Source: CAYZJD01 sp964483455 (GTDB lineage Bacteria; Acidobacteriota; Terriglobia; Bryobacterales; Bryobacteraceae). Taken from it: a DNA stretch of 64,000 bases. The first letter of the stretch is position 1, and each line of letters opens with the position of its first letter. Below are positions 50,508-59,615 of the stretch, one piece after another. The stretch spans positions 59,552 through 123,551 of the forward strand of contig CAZACK010000001.1 of the NCBI GenBank assembly GCA_964483455.1, given 5' to 3'. The notes beneath the pieces were generated by a model that saw nothing but the letters and a program-made list of their open reading frames with translations, searched no databases and was not told the DNA's origin. Made by a program: the position numbers and the translations under genes.

Positions 50508-52100
50508 CTATCGCCCGTTCTTTTCCGGAAGGGTGCCGGCAGGATAGACGCTCGCCCACTGCACCCCGCGCCGGCCAATTGGGGGCCGGGCCCGTTTGAC
50601 GTGGAATGCCACCGCGTCGCCGGGCTTGAGTGCGCTTTGAATTCGCCGGATGTCGTCCACCGCACGGACGGGTTGCCGGTTGATCGACACGATGATATCG
50701 CGCGGCAGCACGCCAATGTCGTCGGCGAACGAAGCGGAATCGACCTTGGTCACGATCACGCCGCCCGGCCCCTCGAACCCGAGTTCCTCGCGGTCGGCCT
50801 CGGTCAGGGAACGGACATAGAGGCCGAACTTCGCCTCGGCGGCTTCCCGCTCGCTGGTGTCCTCGGGCTCGTCTCCGGCGATGTCCGCCCTTCCAGCCCA
50901 CACCTTCACGCGGTCGCCGATGGTGACATCGAAATCCTGCTTCTTGCCTTCGCGCAATACCGTCATCGAGGCCTTGCTGCCGGGTTCGCTGTCGGCGACC
51001 CGGTTCACCAGCTCATCGCTCGACTCGATCTTCTTGCCGTTCATCGCGATGATGATGTCGCCTTCCTTCAAGCCAGCCTTGTCGGCGGGGCTGCCGGGGG
51101 TCACGCCATTGACGAACGCTCCAGAGGTGCTGCCGCCGTAGACTTTCAATAGCTCGGGAGGGGGACTGTTCCTCAGCTCCACGCCGATCGAGCCGCGAGT
51201 CACTTTCCCGGATTTGATGATCGAATTGTAGACTTTGACGGCGGTGTTGATCGGCAGCGCGAAGCCGACCCCCTGATAGCCGCCAGTCCTCGTCGCGATC
51301 GCGGTATTGATGCCGACCACCTCGCCGTTGATATTGAGCAGCGGCCCGCCGCTGTTACCCGGATTGATGGCTGCATCGGTCTGCAAGAAGTCCTGGAACT
51401 GCCTGCCCTGTCGTCCCTTGGCGCTGATGATGCCGGCGGTGACCGTCGTCTCCAGGCCGAAGGGCGATCCGATCGCCACTGCCCAGTCACCCACCTGAAC
51501 CCCGTCCGAGTTGCCGATCTTGGCGGGCTGGAGCTTGTGGCCGGCGTCGATCTTGATCACCGCCAGGTCCGTCTCCCGGTCCGATCCGATCAGCTTGGCC
51601 TCGAACTCCTTCGGTTCCCCCGTGAGCTTCACCTTGATCCGGTCCGCTTTCTCCACCACGTGGTTGTTGGTCAGCACATAACCGTTGGGATCGACGATCA
51701 CACCCGTGCCGCCGGCTACGCGGCGCGGGTCCGGCATGTCGGGCATCTGGCCAAACGGGCCGAAAAACCGGTGGAAGAAGTCGAATCCCTCCTCGCCCTC
51801 TTCCTGATCGGGCTGTATCCGCCTGGACCGATTCCGGCTCTGCTGCCGTTCGGGAAGGTAGTCCGCGGTGATGTTCACCACCGACGGCTCCACCTTCTTG
51901 GCAAGCTGGTTGAACGAACTCGACAACTGAACCGGGTCGGGAATGGTAAGGGGGGTTGCGTCCGGCGCCGCGACCTGCCCTTTCTCCGCCCTCACCCCGG
52001 TGCCGACGAACGTGCCGATCAGGATTCCGACCGACAAGGTGAACAGCAGCAGGGTAAACGACAGAAGCTTCTGGTGACGCATCTTCTCGAACAAACTCAT
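50508..52100 (-). CDS. degQ: HtrA/DegQ-type serine protease with two PDZ domains
   Basis: 530 residues from the ATG at 52100, with GGAG 9 bases upstream. N-terminal membrane segment (LLSFTLLLFTLSVGILIGTFVG), then the trypsin-like domain: His in TNNHVVEKA, Asp in DRETDLAVIKI, Ser in NPGNSGGPLLNI. Two PDZ domains follow (about 300-395 and 425-520). This is the standard DegP/DegQ layout of a periplasmic protease-chaperone. It is 0.1 kb from the LPPGL gene on the other strand. Linker RQQSRNRSRRIQPDQEEGEEGFDFF is unusually charged. Confidence 0.93.
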   Translation of the reverse strand: MSLFEKMRHQKLLSFTLLLFTLSVGILIGTFVGTGVRAEKGQVAAPDATPLTIPDPVQLSSSFNQLAKKVEPSVVNITADYLPERQQSRNRSRRIQPDQEEGEEGFDFFHRFFGPFGQMPDMPDPRRVAGGTGVIVDPNGYVLTNNHVVEKADRIKVKLTGEPKEFEAKLIGSDRETDLAVIKIDAGHKLQPAKIGNSDGVQVGDWAVAIGSPFGLETTVTAGIISAKGRQGRQFQDFLQTDAAINPGNSGGPLLNINGEVVGINTAIATRTGGYQGVGFALPINTAVKVYNSIIKSGKVTRGSIGVELRNSPPPELLKVYGGSTSGAFVNGVTPGSPADKAGLKEGDIIIAMNGKKIESSDELVNRVADSEPGSKASMTVLREGKKQDFDVTIGDRVKVWAGRADIAGDEPEDTSEREAAEAKFGLYVRSLTEADREELGFEGPGGVIVTKVDSASFADDIGVLPRDIIVSINRQPVRAVDDIRRIQSALKPGDAVAFHVKRARPPIGRRGVQWASVYPAGTLPEKNGR

Positions 52101-52159
52101 GCTTTTGGGCTCCAAGGACCGCCTATGCTCTCATTATACGGCAGCGGTTACGATTGCGG

Positions 52160-53053
52160 CTAACATACAGGATGCCGGCGCGCGCCAAACGGTTTCAATT
52201 CCACCATCAGGATGCCGCCCAGGATCAGCGCCGCGCCACTGGCTGCCCGAGCCGAAAGGGTTTCGGCCGCCACCAGGTACGACGTGATCCAGGCGAAAAC
52301 AGGTTCCAGGGCGAAGATCAGCGCGGTGTGCGTCGCCGAGGTCCGCTGCTGCGCCCACGCCTGGACTGTGAACGCCAGGGCGGTGGCCAACAGAGCGGTG
52401 ACGAATAGCGCCACGACAAGCCCCCCAGTCCAAACGACGCGAGGCGTCTCCGCCCACCAGAACGTGCCCAGAGAAAGGACGGCGGCGGTGGCAACCTGAA
52501 TCAGGCTGAGGTTCTCGACACCGATCCGCGGCGAGTAGTGACCGACGGCAATGATGTGAACGGCAAACGCCACCGCGCACAGCGTCGTCAGCCCGTCGCC
52601 CAGTCCCATACGGAACCGGCCCGAGGGGAGTGTCAGAAGTCCCATACCGATTGCGGCCACCGCGACGCCCAGCCACTCGCAAACACCGGGCGCTTTCTTA
52701 TAGACGAGCGAGCTGAACAAAGGCACCATCACGATGGAGAGGCCGGTGAGGAAAGCGGACTTCGATGCGGTGGTGTAGCGAAGCCCGAAGGTCTGGAACA
52801 CGTAACCGGAGAAAAGGCACGCGCCCGCCAGGATGCCCGGCCAAAGCGGTCTCACGACGGGCCCGGAGCCGTACCGGCCGCGAAAGGCGATCGCCAGCGC
52901 CGCTGCCGCCAGGCTGAACCGCACCGCCAGGAACAACAGAGTGGATACGTCCTCCAGCGCCTGCTTGACCAGGACGAAGGTGGAACCCCAGATGAGAGCG
53001 ATGAGTGCCAGCGCCGCGTCGGCGCGCCAGGAGGGGGGCTGGGCCGGAATCAT
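52160..53053 (-). CDS. EamA/DMT-superfamily transporter
   Basis: 297 residues from the ATG at 53053, which overlaps the M20 peptidase stop by 4 bases. Ten membrane helices in two EamA halves: LALIALIWGSTFVLVKQAL near the start, then SIVMVPLFSSLVYKK, and the second half with VATAAVLSLGTFWW and LIFALEPVFAWITSYLVAAE, the conserved region. These carriers export amino acids or other small metabolites; substrate not readable. Co-translation with a peptidase suggests export or import of a product such as an amino acid (inference). Confidence 0.9.
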   Translation of the reverse strand: MIPAQPPSWRADAALALIALIWGSTFVLVKQALEDVSTLLFLAVRFSLAAAALAIAFRGRYGSGPVVRPLWPGILAGACLFSGYVFQTFGLRYTTASKSAFLTGLSIVMVPLFSSLVYKKAPGVCEWLGVAVAAIGMGLLTLPSGRFRMGLGDGLTTLCAVAFAVHIIAVGHYSPRIGVENLSLIQVATAAVLSLGTFWWAETPRVVWTGGLVVALFVTALLATALAFTVQAWAQQRTSATHTALIFALEPVFAWITSYLVAAETLSARAASGAALILGGILMVELKPFGARRHPVC

Positions 53054-54303
53054 CCTCCGATACCGGCGATCTCCGGGTCGCCCAGGAGGAGGCAAAGTGT
53101 CAGGAAGATGCGCTTCAGGCCGAGGTCGCGCCCGTCCGGGTGGTACCACTCAGCCGGCGTGTGGGCGCCCCCGCCTCGCCCGCCGGCGCCGATTGACACC
53201 GCCGGCAAACCCATCGACAGGGGAATGTTCGCGTCCGTCGAGGCACAGTCCGGCCGCGATCGGATGCCCAGGTGCGAGTCGACAGCCCGCAGGCAGGACA
53301 GGATCGCGGAATCCGCGGGGAGGGCGCCGCCCGGCCGCGAGCCGATCTCCCGCACCTTGGCGACCACCTTGGTCGATGTGGCTCGTTCGTTCTCGACCTC
53401 GGCCGCCCGATCGACCGCTGCCCAGAGGAGGGACACCAACTCATCCATCTTGCGGCCGCTCTCCGAGCGGATGTCGAGTTTGGCCCTGGCCAAGGTGGGG
53501 ATCGAGTTGACGCTGGAGCCGCCCTCGATCAGCCCGAAGTTGAACGACGTTCGTCCACCCGTAGCGGCCGAGCCCGGGCGGTTCTCGGTGAATAAGGCAA
53601 CCGCCCGGCTGAGGGCGTGCACGGGGTTGCCGATGCCGAAATCGCTCCAGCTATGCCCGCCCGGTCCGGAGAACGACACCTCGAAGCGCCGGCACTCCAG
53701 CGCCTGGCTGGTGATGTGATCGGTGGCCGGCCCGTCCAGCACGAGGAACGCCTTCAGGTCCCGGGCCAGCGGCGATTGCTGACAAAGGTAGCGCATGCCG
53801 CAGAGGTTGCCCTCGCCCTCTTCGCCGACATTGGCCGCCAGCACCAGCCCCGACCAGAGCCCTTCGATCTTCGGCGAAGTCTTCAAGGCCCGCGCCACCG
53901 CCAGCAAGGCGGCCAGCCCCGAGCCGTTGTCGGACACACCCGGCCCCAGCAGCCGCCCGTCGGCTTCCACCGTGATTTCCTCCGGATTGCGCGGCGCCAA
54001 GACCGTGTCCAGGTGGGCCGTCAGCGCCACCAGCGGACCCGAGCCGTACCGTTCCGGCCGCGCGATGACGTTGCCGGCGATGTCGATCTGCACCGTGCAG
54101 CCCAGCGCGCAGAGCTGTTCCGCCATCCACTCCGCCCGCGCGCGCTCCAGGAACGTTGGGGCCGGTATGCGAGACAGCCGCAAATGCTGCTCGTTAATCC
54201 ACTGTTTTTCGCGACTGAACCACTGGAGGCATTCCCGGATCGCGGGGCTGTCCGCCAGTTTCGCCACGGACTTGACGCCCACCGATTCCACCGCGTCTGC
54301 CAT
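53050..54303 (-). CDS. M20-family metallopeptidase
   Basis: 417 residues from the ATG at 54303. Two-zinc ligands: TAHLDTVLAP (His and Asp), VSDNGSGL (bridging Asp), the catalytic Glu pair in GEEGEGNLCGM, an acidic LVLDGPATDHI and a C-terminal His in AHTPAEWY. A dimerisation insert (SFSGPGGHSWSDFG) is present as in PepT/ArgE/DapE-like enzymes. No signal peptide, so it is a cytosolic di- or tripeptidase or deacylase. Overlapping with the DMT transporter gene. The previous gene's stop is 29 bases away. Confidence 0.9.
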   Translation of the reverse strand: MADAVESVGVKSVAKLADSPAIRECLQWFSREKQWINEQHLRLSRIPAPTFLERARAEWMAEQLCALGCTVQIDIAGNVIARPERYGSGPLVALTAHLDTVLAPRNPEEITVEADGRLLGPGVSDNGSGLAALLAVARALKTSPKIEGLWSGLVLAANVGEEGEGNLCGMRYLCQQSPLARDLKAFLVLDGPATDHITSQALECRRFEVSFSGPGGHSWSDFGIGNPVHALSRAVALFTENRPGSAATGGRTSFNFGLIEGGSSVNSIPTLARAKLDIRSESGRKMDELVSLLWAAVDRAAEVENERATSTKVVAKVREIGSRPGGALPADSAILSCLRAVDSHLGIRSRPDCASTDANIPLSMGLPAVSIGAGGRGGGAHTPAEWYHPDGRDLGLKRIFLTLCLLLGDPEIAGIGG

Positions 54304-54332
54304 TAACTTCCCAGTGTATCTCGGCAGTCCCG

Positions 54333-55385
54333 TCACGCCCCGACGACTTCGTAGTACAGGAAATCGCTTGCGTCCGAGTCCTTGAGTCTCCTGTAAAGCG
54401 CGAGGTGGTCCGTCCTGCCCGTATCGAGAAGTTCGCCCAGGTGCACGAACAAGCCCTCCAGGTCCCACAACGGATTGCCGAGATCGATGTCGACGTCTGT
54501 GTAGACCGTCGGATCGTCGAAGCCGTCGGGAGGAGTGGCCACCACAATCTGCAAACTGTTCCGCCCGCCTTGCCGGAAGCTGGACAGCGCAAATCGATCC
54601 GCGTCCTCCTTGGCGATTCCCAACGTCGTCAGGCTCTGCTTCAACCGCTCATGAATCGGCGCCTTGGGCGCGCCTTCAGCCACCCAGAATTTCCGGTCAA
54701 CCAGCTTCTCGAGCCGGCCGACGAGTTCGCCGTCTGCCGCCGCGTACACGCGATCAACGTCGGCGAAATAGACGTACTGGAAACAGTCGCCGAGCGGCTT
54801 GCGGAACCCCGCCGAAGGCGCGGGCGGAACGCGCAGTTTCGCCAGCACGTTCAGCAGGCACGCCTTCCGAGCGAGGCGAGGCTCCTTGGTCTTCAGCCAG
54901 TCGGTGAGAGGCGCCTCATCCACCTTGGACTTGGCGTGGTTCAGGATCGACTGCGTGCCGTCATCAACATTGTCGAGCCACAGGCGCAGCCGTCGCTTCT
55001 CCGGAAGTTCGTTCAGAACGACCGCGGTCCGCCTGTTCTTCTGGACGGTCACGCGCTGCTGCCCGTTCTCGAAACGAACACTCTCCACTTCGACGGTGAG
55101 ATCGTAGACACTGGCCGGCAGACCTTCCGGATCGCCCCCGGCGCCTGAGAAGAGGATGCCGCCGTCTTCCAGCCGGGCATCGAGCAGGAACTGATTGTCG
55201 CGCCAGTCGTGACGTTGCTGAACCGGCTTGAGCACGGCGGGCAACAGGGGTTGAACGCCGATGGCGGTCACCAGCGGCGAAACATCGCCGTGGTGTTCGA
55301 ATTCAATTCCCGTGTCGGGATGGAAGCCGGTGACGGCCAGCGGTTGGTTGTCCCGGGTGAAACGGAGAAAGACAGTCTCGTTCAT
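54333..55385 (-). CDS. Uncharacterised 350-residue protein
   Basis: ATG at 55385 without a clear ribosome site. I do not recognise the family. No signal peptide or membrane segment is seen. Visible features: an N-terminal FLRFTRDNQPLAVTGFHPDTG strand pattern, a mid part rich in Arg/Glu (EKRRLRLWLDNVDDGTQS), two segments of alternating charge (LVGRLEKLVDRKFWVAE, KAPIHERLKQSLTTLGIAKED) and an acidic YTDVDIDLGNPLWDLEGLFVHLGELLD region near the end. Composition and codon use match neighbours, so it is a real gene. It could share a transcript with the downstream peptidase. Confidence 0.65.
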   Translation of the reverse strand: MNETVFLRFTRDNQPLAVTGFHPDTGIEFEHHGDVSPLVTAIGVQPLLPAVLKPVQQRHDWRDNQFLLDARLEDGGILFSGAGGDPEGLPASVYDLTVEVESVRFENGQQRVTVQKNRRTAVVLNELPEKRRLRLWLDNVDDGTQSILNHAKSKVDEAPLTDWLKTKEPRLARKACLLNVLAKLRVPPAPSAGFRKPLGDCFQYVYFADVDRVYAAADGELVGRLEKLVDRKFWVAEGAPKAPIHERLKQSLTTLGIAKEDADRFALSSFRQGGRNSLQIVVATPPDGFDDPTVYTDVDIDLGNPLWDLEGLFVHLGELLDTGRTDHLALYRRLKDSDASDFLYYEVVGA

Positions 55386-55466
55386 GGGGTGGTCCTATTT
55401 TGGCACGGGAGCCAAGCTGGCGGCGGATTCCAGGGCTTCCGTGTGGTTCTGCCTGTGTCTACGAAC

Positions 55467-56558
55467 TCACGGCTGTTTCTCTGCTCCCAGTACCTGGGCG
55501 AGCAATGCATAGGCCCGGACGCCGTTCCAACGGTGACCGCCATCGAAGAACTCGACTTCGAGCTTGTCGGAGGCGCCGAACGCTCGCCAGGCGTGGCCCA
55601 TGCGCTCCAGAGCAGGCTCCACCCGGTCTTTCGGCAACAGGTCATCTTGCGTCCCCGCCTCCCACAAGCATGGCCGCGGCGCAATGAGTGAGGCGATTTC
55701 CGGAACGTCGCCGTACTGCAAGAGGCCCGGGATGACTTGAGCGCCACAACTGTAGCGGGTGCAGATCCGCTCCTGCATCACGTTCAAAGCGCCGGAGATC
55801 ACCGCCACCCGGATGTGCGGCGAAACAGCAGCGGCGAGCATCGCCAAGCGCCCGCCATAGGAAAGCCCGACACAGCCGATGCGATCGGGATCGGCGTTTG
55901 GCTGAGCGCGAAGCAACGCCAGCGCCCACAAGGCATCGCGCAGGTTCTCCGCAATCAGCAAGCGGCCAAGCATCTGCATGCGGATGAATGTCACCGCGCA
56001 GGGATCGTCGCCACCGTAGGCTTCCCGCCGGCCCAGGCGCCGGCCGAACGGCGTGAAACACGGCACGGCCACTGTGTAGCCACGTCGCGCGAGCTGAAGG
56101 CCGTAGTCGTAGTTGACAGCGTCAATGTTCCCTTTTCGTTCCGGCGTGGCAGCGATTCCCGCAACGGCATCATGTCCGAAAGGCCCGTGCCCGTGGAGGG
56201 CGAGGATGCCCGGCCGCTTGCCGGCCCAAGCGCCGCGCGGGGTCAGGAGGTGAACGGGCAGGTCGCGATGGCCGTCCGCTGCCAGGAGCAGCTCGTCGCG
56301 CCGATGGTCTCCGGAATCGATGCTTCGCTCCACCGCTGTCTGCCAGTGAGCGGGCGGATCGTGAGGGCCCAGCAGTTCGCACAGTCTGGCCGCGAACGCA
56401 CTCTGCCAGCGGCGGCACTCCGCCGGATTGCTTCCGCGGAACTGCATGCGCAACGGCGACTGCGCGGCCAGCGCTCGGATCTCATCGTGGATGTCTTCCG
56501 CGGCACGCGATCGTGCCGCGGTCATGCCCAGGAGCCCGAGGCACTGCCGGCGGGTCAT
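55467..56558 (-). CDS. Exported alpha/beta-hydrolase, acetyl xylan esterase-like
   Basis: 363 residues from the ATG at 56558, which overlaps the sulfatase stop (ATGA). A short leader MTRRQCLGLLGMTAARSRAAED suggests Tat or lipoprotein-like export. The alpha/beta-hydrolase core has ILALHGHGPFGHD (oxyanion region), the nucleophile Ser in GLSYGGRLAM (about 220) and a C-terminal His in GGHRWNG. It resembles the Abhydrolase_7/acetyl xylan esterase group that removes acyl groups from polysaccharides. Coupled to a sulfatase, it suggests stepwise removal of sulfate and acyl decorations from a glycan. Confidence 0.85.
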   Translation of the reverse strand: MTRRQCLGLLGMTAARSRAAEDIHDEIRALAAQSPLRMQFRGSNPAECRRWQSAFAARLCELLGPHDPPAHWQTAVERSIDSGDHRRDELLLAADGHRDLPVHLLTPRGAWAGKRPGILALHGHGPFGHDAVAGIAATPERKGNIDAVNYDYGLQLARRGYTVAVPCFTPFGRRLGRREAYGGDDPCAVTFIRMQMLGRLLIAENLRDALWALALLRAQPNADPDRIGCVGLSYGGRLAMLAAAVSPHIRVAVISGALNVMQERICTRYSCGAQVIPGLLQYGDVPEIASLIAPRPCLWEAGTQDDLLPKDRVEPALERMGHAWRAFGASDKLEVEFFDGGHRWNGVRAYALLAQVLGAEKQP

Positions 56559-57997
56559 GGGGCCGCCTTTCTCCACCGGTCTTCGAACGGCACCGCCGGC
56601 CGAGGCGTTGTCCGGGCGGTCTTCAGGAGCGCCTCCATGCGCGCCAGCACCTCGGGGTTCGCCGAAGCGACGTTGGCAGTCTCACCGGGGTCGCGCGCGA
56701 GGTTGTAGAGTTCCAGCCGACCGTCCGGCTCGGGGCGCACCGCTTTCCAGTTGCCCATGCGAATCGCCTGCCTCGGAATCTCCCTGCGATAGGCCCAGCG
56801 GTCCCGTGCATCTCTCCGCGGAAGTTCCCAGTACAAGTACTCGTGACGGCGCTGCGTCCGGCTTCCGAGCAGCGTGGGGACAACGGAAATCCCGTCTGTC
56901 GCGCGGGGCGTCTTGCCGCCCGCCAATTCCGCCGCGGTGGCGAAGAAGTCCCAGAAAGCCCACTGCAAATCGCTCACCGCTCCCGCCGGCACTCTGCCGG
57001 GCCACCGCACGATCATGGGCACCCGGATTCCGCCTTCATACAGGTTCTCCTTGTGCCCGCGCAGCGGCCCCTTGCTGCGGAAATAGTCGTCGCCCACCAG
57101 CGGCATGGCCGGTCCGTTGTCGCTGCTGAAGAATACGATTGTGTTTCGATCGAGATCGAGTTCCTTCAGCAGCCCCACGAGCCGGCCGACGTCTCGATCC
57201 ATGCGGGTGATCATCGCGGCGTAGGCCGCCCGCGACTCGTCCTGGCGGGCGTAGTGGTTCCGCGGATCGATGAACGGACGCTCTTCGAATTTGCCCCGGT
57301 ATTCCGCGAGCGAATCTTCCGGCACCAGGAGTTCCCAATGCGGAAGGGTCCAGGCGGCGTAGCAGAAAAACGGCCGGCTCCGGTTCGCACGGATGAAATC
57401 CAGTGTCTTGCCCGCGATCGCGTCGTGGGAATAGGTGGTTCGCCGGCCGTTGGCGTTCCCGGGAAAGGGGTACTTCCGATCGTTCTCGTACAGGAATTCG
57501 GGGTAGTAGAAATGGGCGTGAGACTGGTTGAGATATCCGAAGAATGTCTCGAAGCCTTTCTTGGTGGGGACGCCGGGGGTTTCGGGTTCCTCGCCAAGAC
57601 CCCACTTGCCGAACGCGCCGCAGCGGTAGCCGGCCTGCTTCAACATCTCGGCCACAGTGGGTTCCTCGGGCAGCAGCGACCCCATGCCGTTATTGCGGAT
57701 CGGCGTGTGTCCCATGTGCAGGCCTGTCATCAGCGTGCTGCGGGAAGGCGCGCAGACTGTGCAACCGGCGTAGGCGTCGGTGAATCGCATCCCTTCCGCC
57801 GCCAGCCGGTCGATCGCCGGCGTCCGGATCTTTTGCTGGCCGTAGCAACCGACGTCGGCGTAACCCAGATCGTCGGCCAGGATGAAGATGATGTTCGGCC
57901 GCGACGGCCCGGCAGCCCGTGCCGCTTGGCGACTCGTGACCAGAGAGGCAGCGGCTAAGCCGCTGGTAAACAACTCGCGACGGCTGATCCTAGTCAT
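56555..57997 (-). CDS. Tat-exported arylsulfatase-type sulfatase
   Basis: 480 residues, ATG at 57997. A Tat leader (SRRELFTSGLAAASL) opens it. The sulfatase N-terminus is NIIFILADDLGYADVGCYG (metal Asp pair), the formylglycine site CTVCAPSRSTLMTG (CxPSR, so an FGE-dependent Cys-type enzyme), then GKWGLG and FSSDNGP (metal ligands), and LYNLARDPGETANVA at the C-terminus. It hydrolyses sulfate esters, probably on a polysaccharide, outside the inner membrane. An FGE gene is not in the window. It is 7 bases downstream of the VWFA gene. Confidence 0.95.
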   Translation of the reverse strand: MTRISRRELFTSGLAAASLVTSRQAARAAGPSRPNIIFILADDLGYADVGCYGQQKIRTPAIDRLAAEGMRFTDAYAGCTVCAPSRSTLMTGLHMGHTPIRNNGMGSLLPEEPTVAEMLKQAGYRCGAFGKWGLGEEPETPGVPTKKGFETFFGYLNQSHAHFYYPEFLYENDRKYPFPGNANGRRTTYSHDAIAGKTLDFIRANRSRPFFCYAAWTLPHWELLVPEDSLAEYRGKFEERPFIDPRNHYARQDESRAAYAAMITRMDRDVGRLVGLLKELDLDRNTIVFFSSDNGPAMPLVGDDYFRSKGPLRGHKENLYEGGIRVPMIVRWPGRVPAGAVSDLQWAFWDFFATAAELAGGKTPRATDGISVVPTLLGSRTQRRHEYLYWELPRRDARDRWAYRREIPRQAIRMGNWKAVRPEPDGRLELYNLARDPGETANVASANPEVLARMEALLKTARTTPRPAVPFEDRWRKAAP

Positions 57998-58004
57998 GAC
58001 TCGC

Positions 58005-59615
58005 TCAGCTCCCTGGCCGGCGCTGGACCCGGCTCACCGGAATCGTCACCGAGCCCAGTGACCCGCCGGCGATGTCGCGGACCAGGATTCGGAGAAGCAG
58101 AGTGTCCTTGTCCAATTCCAGACGCTCCATCAGCGCCAGGCTCTGGCTTTGCATCGCGCGCCGGAAGGCCGGCCCATCGAGACGGAGATTCGCCAGGTGC
58201 GACTGGGTCTTCAGGTGCCGGTCCTTCCGGCCAAGCTGGACCAGCCAGACGTCCAGCGCTGCTTCCCAGTGGCCTTCCTTCGGCTCGAGTAGAATGTCGC
58301 GCGGATCGACCTGGACTTCCAGATCGAGCGTTCGCTCCGTCCGAGGAATTACACGTACCGTGAGGCCGAGTCTGGTGGCGTCCACCGGGCTCCACATGGC
58401 GGCCCCAAGCACGCCCTCGCGATACCAGGCCTCGGCCGGTTCCTCCGGCTGGGCAAAATAGCCGCGCCGGTGGCGGAGCCGGACATCCGGCCGCTTCACC
58501 TGGAGCTCAATCTCGCGAAATTTGCCGTTCCATTCGTTGTGCGACGGCTGGTAAGCAAGCGTTGCCGTGTAGCGGGCGTCATCGGCGGCCCTTCGCAGCG
58601 CCTGAACCAGATCGTTGTTGTTGTAAAACGTGCGACCGCCCGTCCGCCCGGCCAGGATGTCCATCGTCTGGAAGCCCGAGCCGTACAGTATCGTCGCGTC
58701 GCGGCTGATGCTGGCGCGTTCGGGACTGTATTCCACCGGCGCCATCAGGCCGCGAGCGTCCACCGGGTAGATGGCCAGGTTCGCGTTGTTAAGCGCCCTG
58801 GCAGCCCGCTCGATCTCCGGCCAGAAGGATTGCGTGCCCGTCACGGGACGGGCCGGCAGCGGCACCGAATCTCGGCCGATCCAGACGGGAAAGCTTCCGG
58901 AAACCCAGATCAGGTTCTTTCGTCCAGGCAAGCGCTCTACGTGATTGGCGATGGCCACCAGCGAGCGAATCGTGCGCAGCGCGCGGTCCTGGTTGTAATG
59001 ATCGATCAGGTTCGTCCGCAATTCTTCCAGCCAGGAACTGAAACGCACCACGCCGGCGAGATCGTCGGGCAGCGATTCCGCCGGTTCCTGACGCAACTCG
59101 CCCCGGTACGTTTCCAGCGCGTCGATCAGCGCCCGGGAGTCCCGGGTGAAATCCTGGAGCACGTGCACACCTCGGCCGAGGGCGTACAACGCCACCCGGT
59201 CGGAGGGCTGAAGCCGGCGCAGGAACGCCAGAATCTGCTGGCGCACGTAGGACTGATCCGGGATTCGCGTGTTCAGCCCGTCGAACAGGATCACGGAGAC
59301 GCCCGCGGCCGCGCCGCCGCGTTGGTCAACCCTGTTGGAGAACGTGTCGAGCGCCGGCGGCTCGACGGCCGCGGGCTGTGCCGGTTGTTGTCCCGCCGCA
59401 AAGAACAGGATCTTTTCCTCGCGGCCGCCATCGAACAAGATGAAATCCTCGCGCGCGAGGCCGAGAACCGGTTCGCCTCGTTTCGTCTCGGCGATCACCC
59501 CGACTTCGACGAGGCGCGTGGTGACGCGGACGGCTCGCTGCTCCTGCGCCAATGCGAGAAGAGGCAATAACGCCGCGCACAGCCGCATCCTTCCGCAGTC
59601 TTTGACTCGCTTCAT
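58005..59615 (-). CDS. Acidobacterial-type exported VWFA-related protein
   Basis: 536 residues from the ATG at 59615 (overlaps the ligase stop by 4). Signal peptide MKRVKDCGRMRLCAALLPLLALA. Ordered elements of the VWFA-related Acidobacterial domain (TIGR03436 type): VTTRLVEVGVIAETKRGEPVLGL, REDFILFDGG, VSVILFDGLNTRIPDQSYVRQQILAFLRRLQPSDRVALYALG, RKNLIWVSGSFPV, NLAIYPVDARGLM, and RRGYFAQP. The metal-dependent adhesion site is partly degenerate (FDGLNTR in place of DxSxS). Probably a periplasmic or surface protein-binding scaffold. Placed between the fused ligase and the sulfatase. Confidence 0.9.
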   Translation of the reverse strand: MKRVKDCGRMRLCAALLPLLALAQEQRAVRVTTRLVEVGVIAETKRGEPVLGLAREDFILFDGGREEKILFFAAGQQPAQPAAVEPPALDTFSNRVDQRGGAAAGVSVILFDGLNTRIPDQSYVRQQILAFLRRLQPSDRVALYALGRGVHVLQDFTRDSRALIDALETYRGELRQEPAESLPDDLAGVVRFSSWLEELRTNLIDHYNQDRALRTIRSLVAIANHVERLPGRKNLIWVSGSFPVWIGRDSVPLPARPVTGTQSFWPEIERAARALNNANLAIYPVDARGLMAPVEYSPERASISRDATILYGSGFQTMDILAGRTGGRTFYNNNDLVQALRRAADDARYTATLAYQPSHNEWNGKFREIELQVKRPDVRLRHRRGYFAQPEEPAEAWYREGVLGAAMWSPVDATRLGLTVRVIPRTERTLDLEVQVDPRDILLEPKEGHWEAALDVWLVQLGRKDRHLKTQSHLANLRLDGPAFRRAMQSQSLALMERLELDKDTLLLRILVRDIAGGSLGSVTIPVSRVQRRPGS

